Part shown: positions 1 to 10,790 of the stretch, piece after piece
How positions within the stretch are numbered: the first letter of the stretch is position 1
Layout of the letters: the number at the start of each line of letters is the position of its first letter
Source: Achatina immaculata
Lineage: Eukaryota; Mollusca; Gastropoda; Stylommatophora; Achatinidae
Length of the DNA stretch: 64,000 nt
Direction: 5' to 3'
Assembly: GCA_009760885.1 (NCBI GenBank)
Contig: CM019697.1
Coordinates: 26,748,210-26,812,209, forward strand
The notes under the pieces: generated by a model
What the model was told of the DNA's origin: nothing
Databases searched by the model: none
The model's input: the letters and a program-made list of their open reading frames with translations, nothing else
Made by a program: the position numbers and the translations under genes

Positions 1-195
1 GGCGTAACTTTTGTGGGACTGTTCTGCGGGCGTAACTTTTGTGGCTGTTCTGCGGGCGTAACTTTTGTGGGACTGTTCTGCGGGCGTAACTTTTGTGGGA
101 CTGTTCTGCGGGCGTAACTTTTGTGGGACTGTTCTGCGGGCGTAACTTTTGTGGGACTGTTCTGCCGGCGTAACTTTTGTGGGACTGTTCTGCCG
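1..195. repeat. 28-bp minisatellite, about 7 copies
   Basis: A GC-rich unit containing GGGCGTAACTTTTGTGGG repeats head to tail from the first base, so the array probably starts outside the window. One copy has lost four bases (near 43). The last copies change CGGG to CCGG before the array stops near 195. No gene is visible in it. Confidence 0.9.
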
Positions 196-522
196 TCGAA
201 TGGAGAGAAGTGCGAAAAATGAAAAATGAGAATGTTAGCAAAAATGAAAGAAATCCCAGTCTCTTGTGGAGAAAGTTGCCGAAATTAGCACATTGCACTC
301 TGATTTTGCAGGAATGATATAGGGCGGGAAAAATGAGAGGTTTTCAATTAAAACTAAAGTTCTTTGTCGCGGGCATGTCTCTTCAGATTTATTGTCTGCA
401 GCAAGTCACAGGTCACAGTGACCAATTATCACTGCAAGAACTGGGAGAGAGAAAGAATCTCAGGGTAACCTCCCTTCTATGCGCTCTTGTACAGTAAAAC
501 TGTCATGTTTTGTGTGGTTCTC
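196..522. other. Unassigned single-copy stretch
   Basis: About 330 bases between two arrays. No reading frame longer than background, no RNA gene and no recognisable transposon motif were seen. Confidence 0.5.
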
Positions 523-1710
523 ACAGTCGCACACAATCACATACATATCTCACACAGTACTCACACAATCACACACAGTTCTCACTCAATCACAGTTCTC
601 ACACAATCACACACAATTATCACTCAATCACATACAATTCTCACATAATCACACACAGTTCTCATTCACTCATACACAGTTCTCACACAATCACACACAG
701 TTCTAACACAGTTCTCACACAATCACATACAGTTCTCACACAGTTCTCACACTGTCACACACAGTTCTCACACAGATCTCACACTGTTACACATAATGAC
801 ACACAGTTCTCACACTGTCACACATAGTTCTCACACTGTCACACAATCACACACATTTCTCACACTGTCACACACAGTTCTCACAATCACACACAGTTCT
901 CACGCAGTTACACGCAATCATACAGTTCTCACACAGTCACACCCAATCACATGCACACTTCTCACACAGTCACACACAATCACACACACTTCTCACACAG
1001 TTCACATACAATCACACACAGTTCACATACAATCACACATAGTTCTCACATAGTCACACACAATCACATAAGTTCTCACACAGTCACACACAGTTATCAT
1101 TCAGTCACACACAATTTTTACTCAATCACACACAGTTTTCACATAGTTCTTACACAGTTCTCACACAATAACAAACAGTTCTCACACTGTCACACATAAT
1201 TTTCACACTGCCACACACAGTCAAGCACATTTCTCACTGTCACACACAGTTCTCACACAATCACACATAGTTCTCACTCAGTCACACAGTTCTCACATTG
1301 TCACACACAGTTCTCACAGTCACAAATAGTTCTCACACTGTCTCACGCAATTACACACAGTTTTCACACTGTCACACACAATTCTCGCACAGTTCTCACA
1401 ACCGCACATAGTTCTCATACAGTCACACACAATCACACACAGTTCTCACACAGTCACACACAATCACACACAATTCTCACACAGTCACACACGGTTCTCA
1501 CACAGTCACACACAGTTCTCACACAGTTTTCACATAATCACACACAGTTACACACAGTGACACACAGTGACACACAGTTCACACACAGTCAAACACAGTT
1601 ACATACAGTCATATACCTTCACACATACATTTCTCACATAGTGACACACAGTTCACACACAATCACACAGCTGCACACAGTTCACACACAGTAATACACA
1701 GTCACAATAA
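523..1710. repeat. Degenerate CA-rich minisatellite (CACACAGTTCTCACA-like)
   Basis: A 1.2-kb run built from irregular alternation of CACACAGTTCTCACACA and AATCACACACA blocks, roughly 18-24 bases each, with many indels. The His/Ser/Thr-rich open frames across it follow from the base composition and are not conserved between copies. I read it as a diverged minisatellite grown from a CA microsatellite. Confidence 0.85.
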
Positions 1711-1748
1711 CTCATCTGCTGTATCTATACATTATTGATGATTCATCT

Positions 1749-2222
1749 ATCTAAGGCTAATGTGGCATCTATGTAGCGCCAATGTGACATCTATGTAGTA
1801 CTGATGTGACATCTATATAGCATTAATGAGACATTTAACTAGCATTTCGGTGACATCTATCTAACATTAATGTGGCATTTATCTAGCAATAATGTTACAT
1901 CTATGTAGTACTGATGTGGCATCTATCAAGCACTAATGTGGCATTTATCTAGTAGAACTAATGTGACATCTGTGTAGCATTAATGTGACTTCTATCTAGC
2001 ACTAATGTGATATCCATTTATCATGAATGTATCGAGCACTAATGTGGCATCTGTGGAGAATTGATGTGACGTTTATCTAGCATTAATGTGGCATCTATCC
2101 AGCATTAATGTAACATCTGTCTACCATTAGTGTGACATCCAAATAGTACTGATGTGACATCTGTCTAGCACTAATGTGACACCTATCAAGTGCTAATGTA
2201 ATATCCATCGCGCACTAATAGT
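1749..2222. repeat. 22-bp degenerate minisatellite, about 21 copies
   Basis: The unit is close to TAATGTGACATCTATCTAGC plus two bases. Copies differ at several positions (GTGGCATC, GTGACATT, GTAGTACTGATG), so the array is old relative to the near-perfect arrays elsewhere in the window. Confidence 0.85.
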
Positions 2223-2484
2223 TTTCACACATGTTTTTTTGTTGAAAATTTTGTCTTTAATGAGATTATTTGGCTAAACATCTGAAACGTTTATCTTAAC
2301 ATCTACAGTCTAGTTTGTGTGTGTGCGTGTGTATGTGTGTATGTATGTGTTGGGGGGGGAGGGAACAGAAGACAACGGATTATCTCCACTTTGACAGCTG
2401 TGAGAGACTGTTACTGAGAATATCTTTATGTTTTAGTGTCAGAAAAGAATACTAGAATATATATGACGCGGTGAAAGCAAAGAC

Positions 2485-2650
2485 AGACTTAGTTGTTTAC
2501 AGTCTAACTAACTCAAAGACCTAGTTGTTTACAGTCTAACTAACTCAAAGACTTAGTTGTTTACAGTCTAACTAACTCAAAAACTTAGAAGTTTACAGTC
2601 TAACTAACAAAAAGACAGACTTACTTGTTTACGCTCTAGTTAACGCAAAG
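2485..2650. repeat. 32-bp tandem repeat, 5 copies
   Basis: The unit contains TTGTTTACAGTCTAACTAAC. The first three copies are near identical and the last two diverge. A GT-rich run ending in eight Gs (about 2316-2359) lies just upstream. Confidence 0.85.
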
Positions 2651-4085
2651 ATAAACTTAAATATTTTTACATGAATATATTGGGGCATTTGTACACATTT
2701 ATATGCAAATATTATGTCTAGAATTGTATGTGATCAGAGGTCTTATGTTAGGGCACGGCTAGAAGTGTTATTTTATTATACCTGGATACGGTTAGAAGTG
2801 TTATTCTGTATATTATGGTGAGATTAGAAGTGTCATGAATTACGATGATTTATGAACGGGCGTCTGCTCCCAGCGGCACAAATGGGTGAACAAAAACAGA
2901 AAAAAATAGAAGCTGCGAGGGTCTTAGTTGCCGACAAAAAAATGGAGTCGTAAAGCTCCAGAAGGCGGACTCGGACTGGTAAATCCGTGATCCCCAAGCA
3001 GATTGACGAAGGATAAGTCTCGGAACAGGAGGTAAATGTGTTCAATAATTCAATTTCCCAGGATCTTATGTCACAAGATGGTTCAAACAAGAAGCGCTGT
3101 AAGCGATGAGCAGTCTGGAACTGAGATGTATGCCAGAGATAAAGCCCGCCATCTTTCACAATAGATCCAGACTGGAAGGAAAATCACTCCCCGTGGCGTA
3201 CCCTTTAGCCAAGGAAAAGAAGATTAAAAATGAAAAGAGTTTGAATGTTATTTTTGAATTCTCCACAACCGTTTGATTACGTTGTCTGCCTGTCTACGCC
3301 ACAGATGGGAACCATTTGATTACGTTGTCTATGTGACAAATGGGCCCTATCAGAACAAGACAATAGTCTCAACTGAGGAAAAGCCGAGGGCTAGACCTCA
3401 CCTGAACATAGAAGACTAGAGAAGACAGAGACAAAAATGAAGAGAAATCCTAGAATTAATGACAGACTAAAGAAGCTAATAAATGACTGATCTAGAAAGT
3501 AATGTTTTCAGACATGGCTTTTAGGCGTGGAGAACATATTAAGATGAAGACAAACGACTCTGAGTATAGCTTCCAAATCCAAAAGTGAGCCTTGTTTTAC
3601 TTTGAAAGTCACATTGCAGCCAGCAACACTTTCCAGATTTCGGAACATTCAACGTGCAGGAATCTTTGCCACACTGGGGAAGGGCTGTGTGCTTGGTAAA
3701 GAGTGGTGCAGTATGTAGTGAGTTGTCTTCTCATCTACTGACTGTGAGACAGTGGCCCGCATCTAAATCAGTAAATCGTCCAAGTTGTCAAATTTGCAAC
3801 CTGACCCGTTTGTGATGGGTGACACGCTGTACAAACAGAGCATTCGCCTGAATGAGTTTTACATCGTATACAGGTACATGATAGGAATATATGGCACATA
3901 GGAATATACGATAGATTAGGAATATGTGACATACAGAAAAATGTGACAGACAGGAATATATGATAAGTGAAAGTTATCATCATCATGAGCTGCCTCATGT
4001 TTTCTCCAACCTGCCCACCAATATAAACAAGCGGGACCAGGCCCCTTTCTTGTAGGAACCTTTTATGTGATCTCGCCAGTTTACC
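2651..4085. other. Unassigned stretch without a supported gene
   Basis: The longest minus-strand open frame (2833-3159, 108 codons) has no recognised motif, domain or repeat relative here, and no splice context could be defended. Nothing in this 1.4 kb resembles the LINE families seen elsewhere. It may be single-copy intergenic or intronic DNA. Confidence 0.4.
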
Positions 4086-4087
4086 AA

Positions 4088-4247
4088 AATGTATGTATGT
4101 ATGTATGTATGTATGTATGTATGTATGTATGTATGTATACATGTAAGTATATATGTATGTATGTATGTATGTATATATGTATGTATGTATATATGTTTGT
4201 ATGTATGTATGTATGTATGTATGTATGTATACATGTAAGTATATATG

Positions 4248-4281
<34 letters not shown>

Positions 4282-4295
4282 TGTATATATGTATG

Positions 4296-4329
<34 letters not shown>

Positions 4330-4358
4330 TATATGTATGTATGTATGTGTATATATGA

Positions 4359-4391
<33 letters not shown>

Positions 4392-4410
4392 TGTATGTAT
4401 TTATGTATGT
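4088..4410. repeat. (ATGT)n tetranucleotide microsatellite
   Basis: About 320 bases of ATGT repeats with interruptions (ATAC, ATATATGT). Because four and three are out of register, all frames stay open and produce Met-Tyr-Val-Cys style shadow frames on both strands. No coding meaning is inferred. Confidence 0.97.
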
Positions 4411-4475
4411 TTTAAATCATCATATTTAAATAAATGAGACATTCATTAGGTCCGAATTCGACTCAGAAGAAACAT

Positions 4476-5240
4476 GACCACACCTCTCAACTACCACTAA
4501 CCACACCTCTCTATCATCACTCACCACACCTCTCAACTACCACTAACCACACCTCTCTATCATCACTCACCACACCTCTCTATCATCACTCACCACACCT
4601 CTCAACTACCACTAACCACACCTCTCTATCATCACTCACCACACCTCTCAACGACCACTAACCACACCTCTCTATCATCACTCACCACACCTCTCTATCA
4701 TCACTCACCACACCTCTCTATCATCACTCACCACACCTCTCAACTACCACTAACCACACCTCTCTATCATCACTCACCACACCTCTCAACTACCACTAAC
4801 CACACCTCTCTATCATCACTCACCACACCTCTCAACTACCACTAACCACACCTCTCAACCATCACTCACCACACCTCTCAACTACCACTAACCACACCTC
4901 TCTATCATCACTCACCACACCTCTCAACTACCACTAACCACACCTCTCTATCATCACTCACCACACCTCTCAACTACCACTAACCACACCTCTCTATCAT
5001 CACTCACCACACCTCTCAACCATCACCCACCACATCTCACAACTATTACTCACCACACATCTCAACCACCACTCACCACAACTCTCATTCATCACTCACC
5101 ATACCTCTAAATCATCACTCATCTTACCTCTCAATCATTACTCACCACACCTCTCAACCACCATTCACCTCCCTCTCAATTATCACTCACCACATCTCTC
5201 AATCATCACTCACCACACCTCTCAACCACCTCTCAACTCG
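4476..5240. repeat. 23-bp minisatellite made of two alternating monomers
   Basis: Two monomer types share a CCACACCTCTC start. One continues with TATCATCACTCA and the other with AACTACCACTAA. They alternate irregularly, including runs of two or three of the first type. After about 5025 the copies become mixed and degenerate. Confidence 0.9.
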
Positions 5241-5410
5241 ACCTTGACACCCGCTTCATTTTCTCTGATCCACCCCTGTTAGGGTACAAACGTGAGCCAC
5301 ATCTTAAGGACACCTCGTCCACAGCCACTTGAAGAGGAACCTTGCTTATGTTGGCACCAGAAAATGTAACCGCTCTCGTTGTGTTACCTGCCTGGTAGTC
5401 TGGGAAACGA

Positions 5411-5690
5411 AAACTGAAAATGTTCTATAAGCATATGAGTATCTGTTAAGTGAAGATGTTCTATAAGCATATGAGTATCTGTTAAGTGAAGATGTTCTAT
5501 AAGCAGATCAGTATCTGCTAACTGATGATATTCTATAAGGATATGAGTATATGTTAAGTGAAGACGTTCTATTAGCAGATGAGTATTTTTTAACTGAAGA
5601 TGTTCTACTAGCATATGAGTATCTGTTAAGTGAAGGTGTTCTATGTGGATATGAGTATCTGCTATCTGAAAATGTAACTAAGTATCTATC
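5411..5690. repeat. 36-bp minisatellite, about 7-8 copies
   Basis: The unit contains GATGTTCTATAAGCATATGA followed by GTATCTGTTAAGTGAA. Thirty-six is a multiple of three, which explains the long minus-strand frames with a repeated Thr-His-Met-Leu-Ile-Glu-His pattern. Confidence 0.9.
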
Positions 5691-5995
5691 ACTGAACCCA
5701 TCAACAGACAAGTAAGACAGAAGATCAAGTCAGGTTTTCTTTCTTACAATATTCTCCTTTTTTTGCCTGAGCTGGCCAAGATGTCGGTCTTGCTGTAAGA
5801 AACATTTCCCCTCATAAATGTCTCTCGCAATAATTGGCAACCGTGTTCTCTTGTCAAAATTGGGCGCTTTCAAAAGCGCCTTTGTCGCGGGTTGTTAGGG
5901 TCAAAGTGTAGTCAAACTAAGGCAACTTAGAGATGAACTTAATCCTGTACTGTCTGTCCACATCGCTCAAAGAAAACAACAATCAGACTCTACTG
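5691..5995. other. Unassigned stretch
   Basis: About 305 bases between two arrays. No RNA gene, transposon motif or convincing exon was seen. Confidence 0.4.
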
Positions 5996-6650
5996 ACAGT
6001 ATTCTCTCGAGTGGGAGACAGCATTTTCTCAGACTTTAGAGATGACATTGTCCCAGACTTTAGAGATAGTATTCTCTCACAGTGGGAGACAGTATTCTCT
6101 CACAGTGGGAGACAGCATTCTCTCACAGTGGGAGACAGTATTCTCTCACAGTTGGAGACTGCATTCTATCACAGTGGGAGACAGTATTCTATCACAGTGG
6201 GAGACAGCATTCTCTCACAGTGGGAGACAGCATTCTCTCAGAATTTAGAGACAGTATTCTCTCAGACTTTAGAAACAGCATTCTCTCACAGTGGGAGACA
6301 ACATTTTCTCACAGTGGTAGACAGCATTCTCTCACAGTTGGAGACTGCATTCTATCACAGTGGGAGACAGTATTCTATCACAGTGGGAGGCAGCATTCTC
6401 TCACAGTGGGAGACAGCATTCTCTCAGACTTTAGAGACAGCATTCTCTCAGACTTTAGAGACAGCATTCTCTCAGACTTTAGAGATAGCATTCTCTCAGA
6501 CTTTAGAAACAGCATTCTCTCAGACTTTAGAGACAGCATTCTCTCCGAATTTAGAGACAGCATTCTTTCAGACTTTAGAGACATCATTCTCTCAGACTTT
6601 AGAGACAGTATTCTCTCAGACTTTAGAGACAGTATTCTCTTACGGTGGGA
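5996..6650. repeat. 23/24-bp composite minisatellite
   Basis: Two monomers share the start ACAGCATTCTCTCA. A 23-base form ends in CAGTGGGAG and a 24-base form ends in GACTTTAGAG. The 24-base form dominates after 6415, which keeps one frame open and yields a 264-codon plus-strand frame (5933-6727). That frame is a repeat by-product, since mixed 23-base copies shift phase earlier in the array. Confidence 0.9.
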
Positions 6651-7218
6651 GACTAAAGTCTTGTACTAGGTCCAGGATAAGCCATCCTGCACATCAAACA
6701 AAGTACCATCTTTTGATTGCGTGCTAAATTTAGCTCTTCTCTGAATTGCTAAAACCTCACATTTCTTCTTTTTTGTTTTGTTTTTCTTTTACTCCGAGAA
6801 GTCATTCCAGGCAATGAGCTAGAACCATCAATACTGCTCTTAATGTCCTCAAAGTAAACTGAACTCACTTCTGTTGACCCCGGCTGTTCGTCAATAGAGG
6901 CCAGCCACGAGAAGGGTAGATAATGACCAGGGTGGCTGATGGTTGTAAATGTCCCGTGTTTGCTTTCTCTGACCTCCTGGCTGGCTGTCAGTCTCTGAGG
7001 CCAGTGCTAACACTCATTGTTTCTCTCTTCAACTACACTTTTAATTTTCTCTTTCTTGTGTTTTTAAAATTCATTCTAGTCTTCCATAGTCATGTATTTT
7101 AGACTGACAGTCTCAGTATGTCTCATCAGTATGTATGGACTCGATTCGCTTTCTTATCTGAACTCCTTGTTCTCTCTCTCTCTCCTCTCTCTCTCTCTCC
7201 CTCTCGTTTTTTCTCTCT
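6651..7218. other. Unassigned stretch ending in a CT-rich run
   Basis: No gene is recognised. The last 50 bases (about 7168-7218) form a CT-rich simple repeat that directly adjoins the 3' end of the LINE fragment at 7219. Confidence 0.4.
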
Positions 7219-7525
7219 GAACCTTAAGTGCCCAGGGCACATGGGGCTTCTACAAGGGTTTTCCACAAATGCCTGTCCTTTGCCTTTTTTCTGCTCTTGC
7301 CCAGGTGAGCCCTCTATTGCTCAACATCTTTTCTGTTGTTCTTCTCCATGTCTCTTTTGGTCTACCCTTACTTCTGCTCCCCTGTGGTGTCCATCTTAGT
7401 GCTATTTTTGGTAGTGAGTTGTCAGTCATTCGGAGCATATGTCCCAATCATCGCCAGCGTCTTTCCTCAGTAATTGCTGTCAGTGGCTTCATCTGCATTT
7501 CTGCCAACAAGATGTTATTGCTTAT
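7219..7525 (-). pseudogene. LINE family D 3' fragment (reverse transcriptase C-terminus)
   Basis: On the minus strand this encodes the tail of a non-LTR retrotransposon polyprotein: RRWRWLGHMLRMTDNSLPK, then RWTPQGSRSKGRPKETWRR, then LTWARAEK. The GHxLRM and GRPKxTWRR signatures are typical of the region after the reverse transcriptase of endonuclease-type LINEs. The frame breaks near AEK, where the copy at 59530-59964 continues into LWKTLAEAP. The 5' end is truncated at about 7525 against a satellite. The 3' end (GGCACTTAAGGTTC) runs straight into GA-rich sequence, exactly as in the other copy. It is not functional, and its clade is not resolved. Confidence 0.85.
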
Positions 7526-7529
7526 ATTT

Positions 7530-7930
7530 TTTACAAGGTGGCAGTGGCAAGAGTGTGTATTTTAGATTACAGTAAACACAAAACACTAAAGACAAGAGTG
7601 TGTTTTAGACTACAGTACATTCAACACTCAGGCGTGATACTGACCATATCACTCTCTAGTGTGCTGACAGGTCAAGGAAAATATGGGCACTAACACCATA
7701 TCCCTATGTGCCTCTAAGGCATGACAGGGTTACCTTTACCTTTTTTTTACATACAACACTGGGGGCAGGAGTGCATGTGTTTTAGAAATTACAATAAACA
7801 CAACGCTAGAGACAAGAGTGCATGTGTTTTAGAGATTGCAGTGAACACAACACTAGAGAAAAGAGTGCATGTGTTTTAGATATTGCAGTGAACACAACAC
7901 TAGAGAGTGGAGAGTGTTTTAGAGATTAAC
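7530..7930 (-). repeat. ~43-bp satellite, minus orientation block
   Basis: Degenerate copies of a unit containing TGTTTTAGATTACAGTAAAC. This is the reverse complement of the unit found at 8105-8426 and 10401-10440 (GTAATCTAAAAC). The block therefore faces the other two head on. Confidence 0.7.
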
Positions 7931-8104
7931 TATCCTCGTTTCCTTCTAGTAGTTTTATTGAGTAAATTCCTTTTCCTTTCGTAGAATGAGATGTGACAGT
8001 GACAATTCGTGTCAGTTTGACACAGATAGTTTGTGTATGATGCTTGATGATTTTGTATAGAACGAGATGTCATACAGTTTTTCTCGTAGGAAGAGACACT
8101 ACAC

Positions 8105-8426
8105 AGGAGTTGTGTTTACTATAATCTAAAACACACACTCTTGTCTTCAGTGTTGCGTTTGACGCTCTAAAACGTGCACTTTTGACTGCAGCACTGTGCG
8201 TACTGTAATCTAAAACGTGCACTTTTGACTCCAGCACTGTGCGTACCGTAATCTAAAACGTGCACTTTTGACTCCAGCACTGTGCGTACTGTAATCTAAA
8301 ACGTGCACTTTTGATTCCAGTGCTGTTCGTACTGTAATCTAAAACGTGCACTTTTGACTAAAGTGATGTGCGTACTGTAATCTAAAACGTGCACTTTTGA
8401 CTCCAGTGTTGTGTGTAGTGTAATCT
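8105..8426 (+). repeat. 43-bp satellite, plus orientation block
   Basis: About six copies of a unit containing GTAATCTAAAACGTGCACTT and TTGACTCCAGCACTGTGCGT. The first copies are diverged and the later ones near identical. The array is interrupted at 8427 by a 1.97-kb insertion and resumes at 10401 in register. Confidence 0.9.
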
Positions 8427-8664
8427 TCTTCTTCTTCTTCTTCGTTCGCTTCTACCACCAAGACCGCACTGTGATCCTACTGAATTTACGCCTGTGGTCC
8501 TCCTTAGGTCCCGTGGTCTCCTGTGTGGTCCCCGGAAGGACCACACGAGATCCACGAGAGGACCACAAGGGGTTCAGAGTATCGCAGGGCTTTAGCCTGT
8601 ATTCTTGGTGGGTCTCAGAAGCGGGATTGCGTGACACCGTGGATTTCGGTGCACCAGTTTAGTC

Positions 8665-9745
8665 TAGAGTTGGACTTTCTCACCGGAAGACCTCGACGTA
8701 TTTAGGATAGTGCATCCCCGCTGGGTGAGAGGTGGTAGCCCACCTAGGCCAGCGTTGGACCTTCTCACTGGAAAACATCGACGTGTTTTGAGATACCTGT
8801 GTATCACCACCGGGTGAGAGGTGGTTGCCCATCCAGTCCAGGGTTGGACTTTCTCACCGGAAAACCTCAGCGTGATTAGGATACGCAAACATCCCCGCCG
8901 GGTGAGAGGTGGTTGCCTATCTAGACTGCCCTGGTCCAGTGTCTCCGACTTCAGCATTTTCTGGTCGTGGCCGCTACCCTTCCTAGTTGTGACCAGGATG
9001 GAGCTTTTGTTCAGGAGGATGAATCCTCGCCACTAGTGACTTCCACCCCTGGGTTGAGCCGGTTTAGGCATATTATCCCAGTATGGGCGTGTTTGGGACG
9101 TGACCGACCTCTAGAGCAGAGGTACTGTGACATGCGTAGCCTTCAAGATTCACCCCTGGTGTGAGCCGGTTTAGGCAAAATTCACCAGTATGGGTGTATA
9201 TCAGGCGTGATCGACCTCTAGAGCGGAGGTGGCATGACATGTCTAGCCATCAAGTTCCATCCCTGGTGTGTGCCGGTTTAGGCATATTTCACCAATGTAG
9301 GTGTATTTCGGACGTGGCCGGCCTCTAGAGCAGAGGCGCCGTGGTATGTGTAGCTCTCGCAGTGATACTACTGGACATACCGATTAAACTTCACTTTATC
9401 CTTTCCACCACCTTTTCACATCGGCGCCGCACAGCAATCTTTATTTCTTTTCCGCATTTCTTCCTTGACCGGGAGGAGCTTCACTCCACGCGCGGCATTC
9501 GAAGAGTCTCGCCATCAGTGTCTTAACCTCTGGGACAAGCCAGTTCATTCATTTCAACCGATATGACTGCACTCAGGACGTGGCCGACCTCCAGACCAGA
9601 GGTGCCGTGATTTGACTGTTTGCTTCGCCTTATCCTTTCTACCACTTTTTTCCGCAGTGGTGCCGCGCGGCAACCCCTTTTCACCTTTCTTCATTGGCCG
9701 GGAGGAGCACTGCTCCACGCACGGCAGCTGAAGAATCTCGCCAGC
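8665..9745 (-). repeat. Internally repeated GC-rich body of the rRNA-like insertion
   Basis: Three repeat layers are visible. About 8670-8930 holds three ~88-base copies around CTTTCTCACCGGAAAACCTC and GGGTGAGAGGTGGTTGCC. About 9038-9360 holds three ~107-base copies around GAGCCGGTTTAGGCATA and GACCTCTAGAGCAGAGGT, a perfect short hairpin. About 9360-9745 holds two ~230-base copies around GGCCGGGAGGAGC. Stem-forming, duplicated GC-rich blocks of this kind are characteristic of expanded rRNA variable regions, and the position after the CTTTTATTAGTTCAAAACC block matches variable region V2. The conserved helix that should follow V2 is not found. Confidence 0.55.
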
Positions 9746-9749
9746 AGCG

Positions 9750-9972
9750 GGTTTTGAACTAATAAAAGCGCTCTTTCCACGAGGGTCGGAGCTTGGTAAG
9801 CATGGATTAGCTCTAGAATTGCCACAGTTATCCAAATAGGATCGTGTCATCTAAGGAACCTCGACTGATTTAATGAGCCATTCGCGGTTTCACCGTGAGA
9901 CAGTGTGAACGTAGACATGCATGACTTAATCTTTGAGACAAGCATATGACTACTGGTAGGATCAACCAGATA
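9750..9972 (-). pseudogene. 18S rRNA 5'-terminal fragment (pseudogene)
   Basis: The minus strand reads CTGGTTGATCCTACCAGTAG, CATATGCTTGTCTCAAAGAT, GAATGGCTCATTAAATCAGT, GGATAACTGTGGCAATTC and TCTAGAGCTAATCCATGC, i.e. about the first 220 nucleotides of small-subunit rRNA. Compared with the nearly universal sequence there are substitutions at invariant sites: CCTGCC to CCTACC, AAGCCATG to AAGTCATG, TCTAAGT to TCTACGT, ACTTGGAT to ATTTGGAT, and AATACATG to AATCCATG. No 5.8S, 28S or remaining 18S was seen in the window. The CAGTCGAGGTTCCTTAG block suggests a mollusc-like source. Confidence 0.9.
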
Positions 9973-10400
9973 GCTTTCTTCACAGAACCTTAGTCGGATA
10001 TCTACCGACAGACCGACTCGGGGCAAGGGAGACAGCGCTCTGCTCAGAGCGGATCCTTTTCGACCCCGGCGGCGTTTCACTTCCTTTAACCGGCGGGCGC
10101 GGCCTGCGGCTCTCTCTGCTCTAGCGAACGAGAAGAGAGCCCAGCCACCCACAACATACGCACATTACATACTGCAGACCCGATACTCTGCGAGAGATGA
10201 GCCAATTTCGAGACCATCGGTCGACAAAACCGTACTACATCGTTATCACGAACCTGGCTGGCTAGCCGTTTACATGCTTCGCTCGACGGACAAACCACTT
10301 GCTTCTGCATCGAAACACCTTAACTCTCGCCGTCCGGGAAGGGAGCGAAAGCTTGTCTCCCCACGCACGGAACTCGAGAGCGCTTTTTCGCCAAAAGAAC
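9973..10400 (-). other. Probable 5' external transcribed spacer remnant
   Basis: This is the sequence immediately upstream of the 18S 5' end on the same strand. It is clearly more GC-rich than its surroundings and non-coding, which is what a 5' ETS would look like. Identification rests only on position and composition. Its outer limit at 10400 coincides with the target duplication, so the source RNA may have begun near the polymerase I start site. Confidence 0.45.
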
Positions 10401-10459
10401 TAGTGTAATCTAAAACAAGCACTTTAGACTCACGACAAAAGTCTTTTCTCATATAAATC

Positions 10460-10790
10460 TACCTACAGTTATCTACTACTTTCCACAGCTACCTACAGCT
10501 TCCTACAGCTACCCACAGCTACCTACAACTTCCCACAGCTACCTACAGCTACCACAGCCACTCACAGCTACCTACTTCTTCCCACAGCTATCCACAGCTA
10601 CCTACAGCTATCCACAGCTACCACAGCTATCTACAGTTACCCACAGCTACCTACAACTACCCACAGCTACCTATAGTTACCTACAGCTACCCACAGCTAC
10701 CTACAACTACCTACAGCTACCAACAGCTACCTACAGCTACCAACAGTTACCCACAGCTACCTACAGCTACCCACAGCTACCTACAGTTCC
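10460..10790. repeat. 12-bp minisatellite (CACAGCTACCTA)
   Basis: About 27 copies of a 12-base unit alternating CACAGCTACCTA with CCACAGCTAC and CAACAGCTAC variants. The array starts shortly after the resumed 43-bp satellite. Confidence 0.92.

Larger units (their letters stand above)
8427..10400 (-). mobile_element. Pre-rRNA-derived retrocopy or retroposon with (GAA)n tail
   Basis: Read on the minus strand, the segment starts at 10400 with about 430 bases of GC-rich leader. It continues into the 5' end of 18S rRNA (from 9972), then a long GC-rich internally repeated part, and ends in (GAA)5 at 8427. Both edges carry the same 11 bases on the plus strand, TAGTGTAATCT (8416-8426 and 10401-10411). 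Removing the insert restores one uninterrupted unit of the 43-bp satellite. A terminal simple repeat plus a short target duplication is the signature of LINE-mediated retroposition. Alternatives are capture of a rDNA piece by break repair, or an rRNA-headed SINE-like family. The 18S portion carries changes at normally invariant sites, so it is not a working rRNA gene. Confidence 0.7.

Noticed and set aside
2833..3159. 108-codon minus-strand frame as a gene
   Set aside because: No domain, no repeat family and no splice or promoter context; length is within chance for this composition.
4067..4437. Met-Tyr-Val-Cys-rich frames at the ATGT tract
   Set aside because: A tetranucleotide repeat cycles through all frames without stops; not coding.
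5933..6727. 264-codon plus-strand frame
   Set aside because: It crosses a mixed 23/24-bp array and exists only because 24-bp units dominate its second half.
8427..10400. An intact rDNA unit
   Set aside because: Only the 18S 5' end is present, it carries changes at invariant sites, and no 5.8S or 28S sequence was seen.
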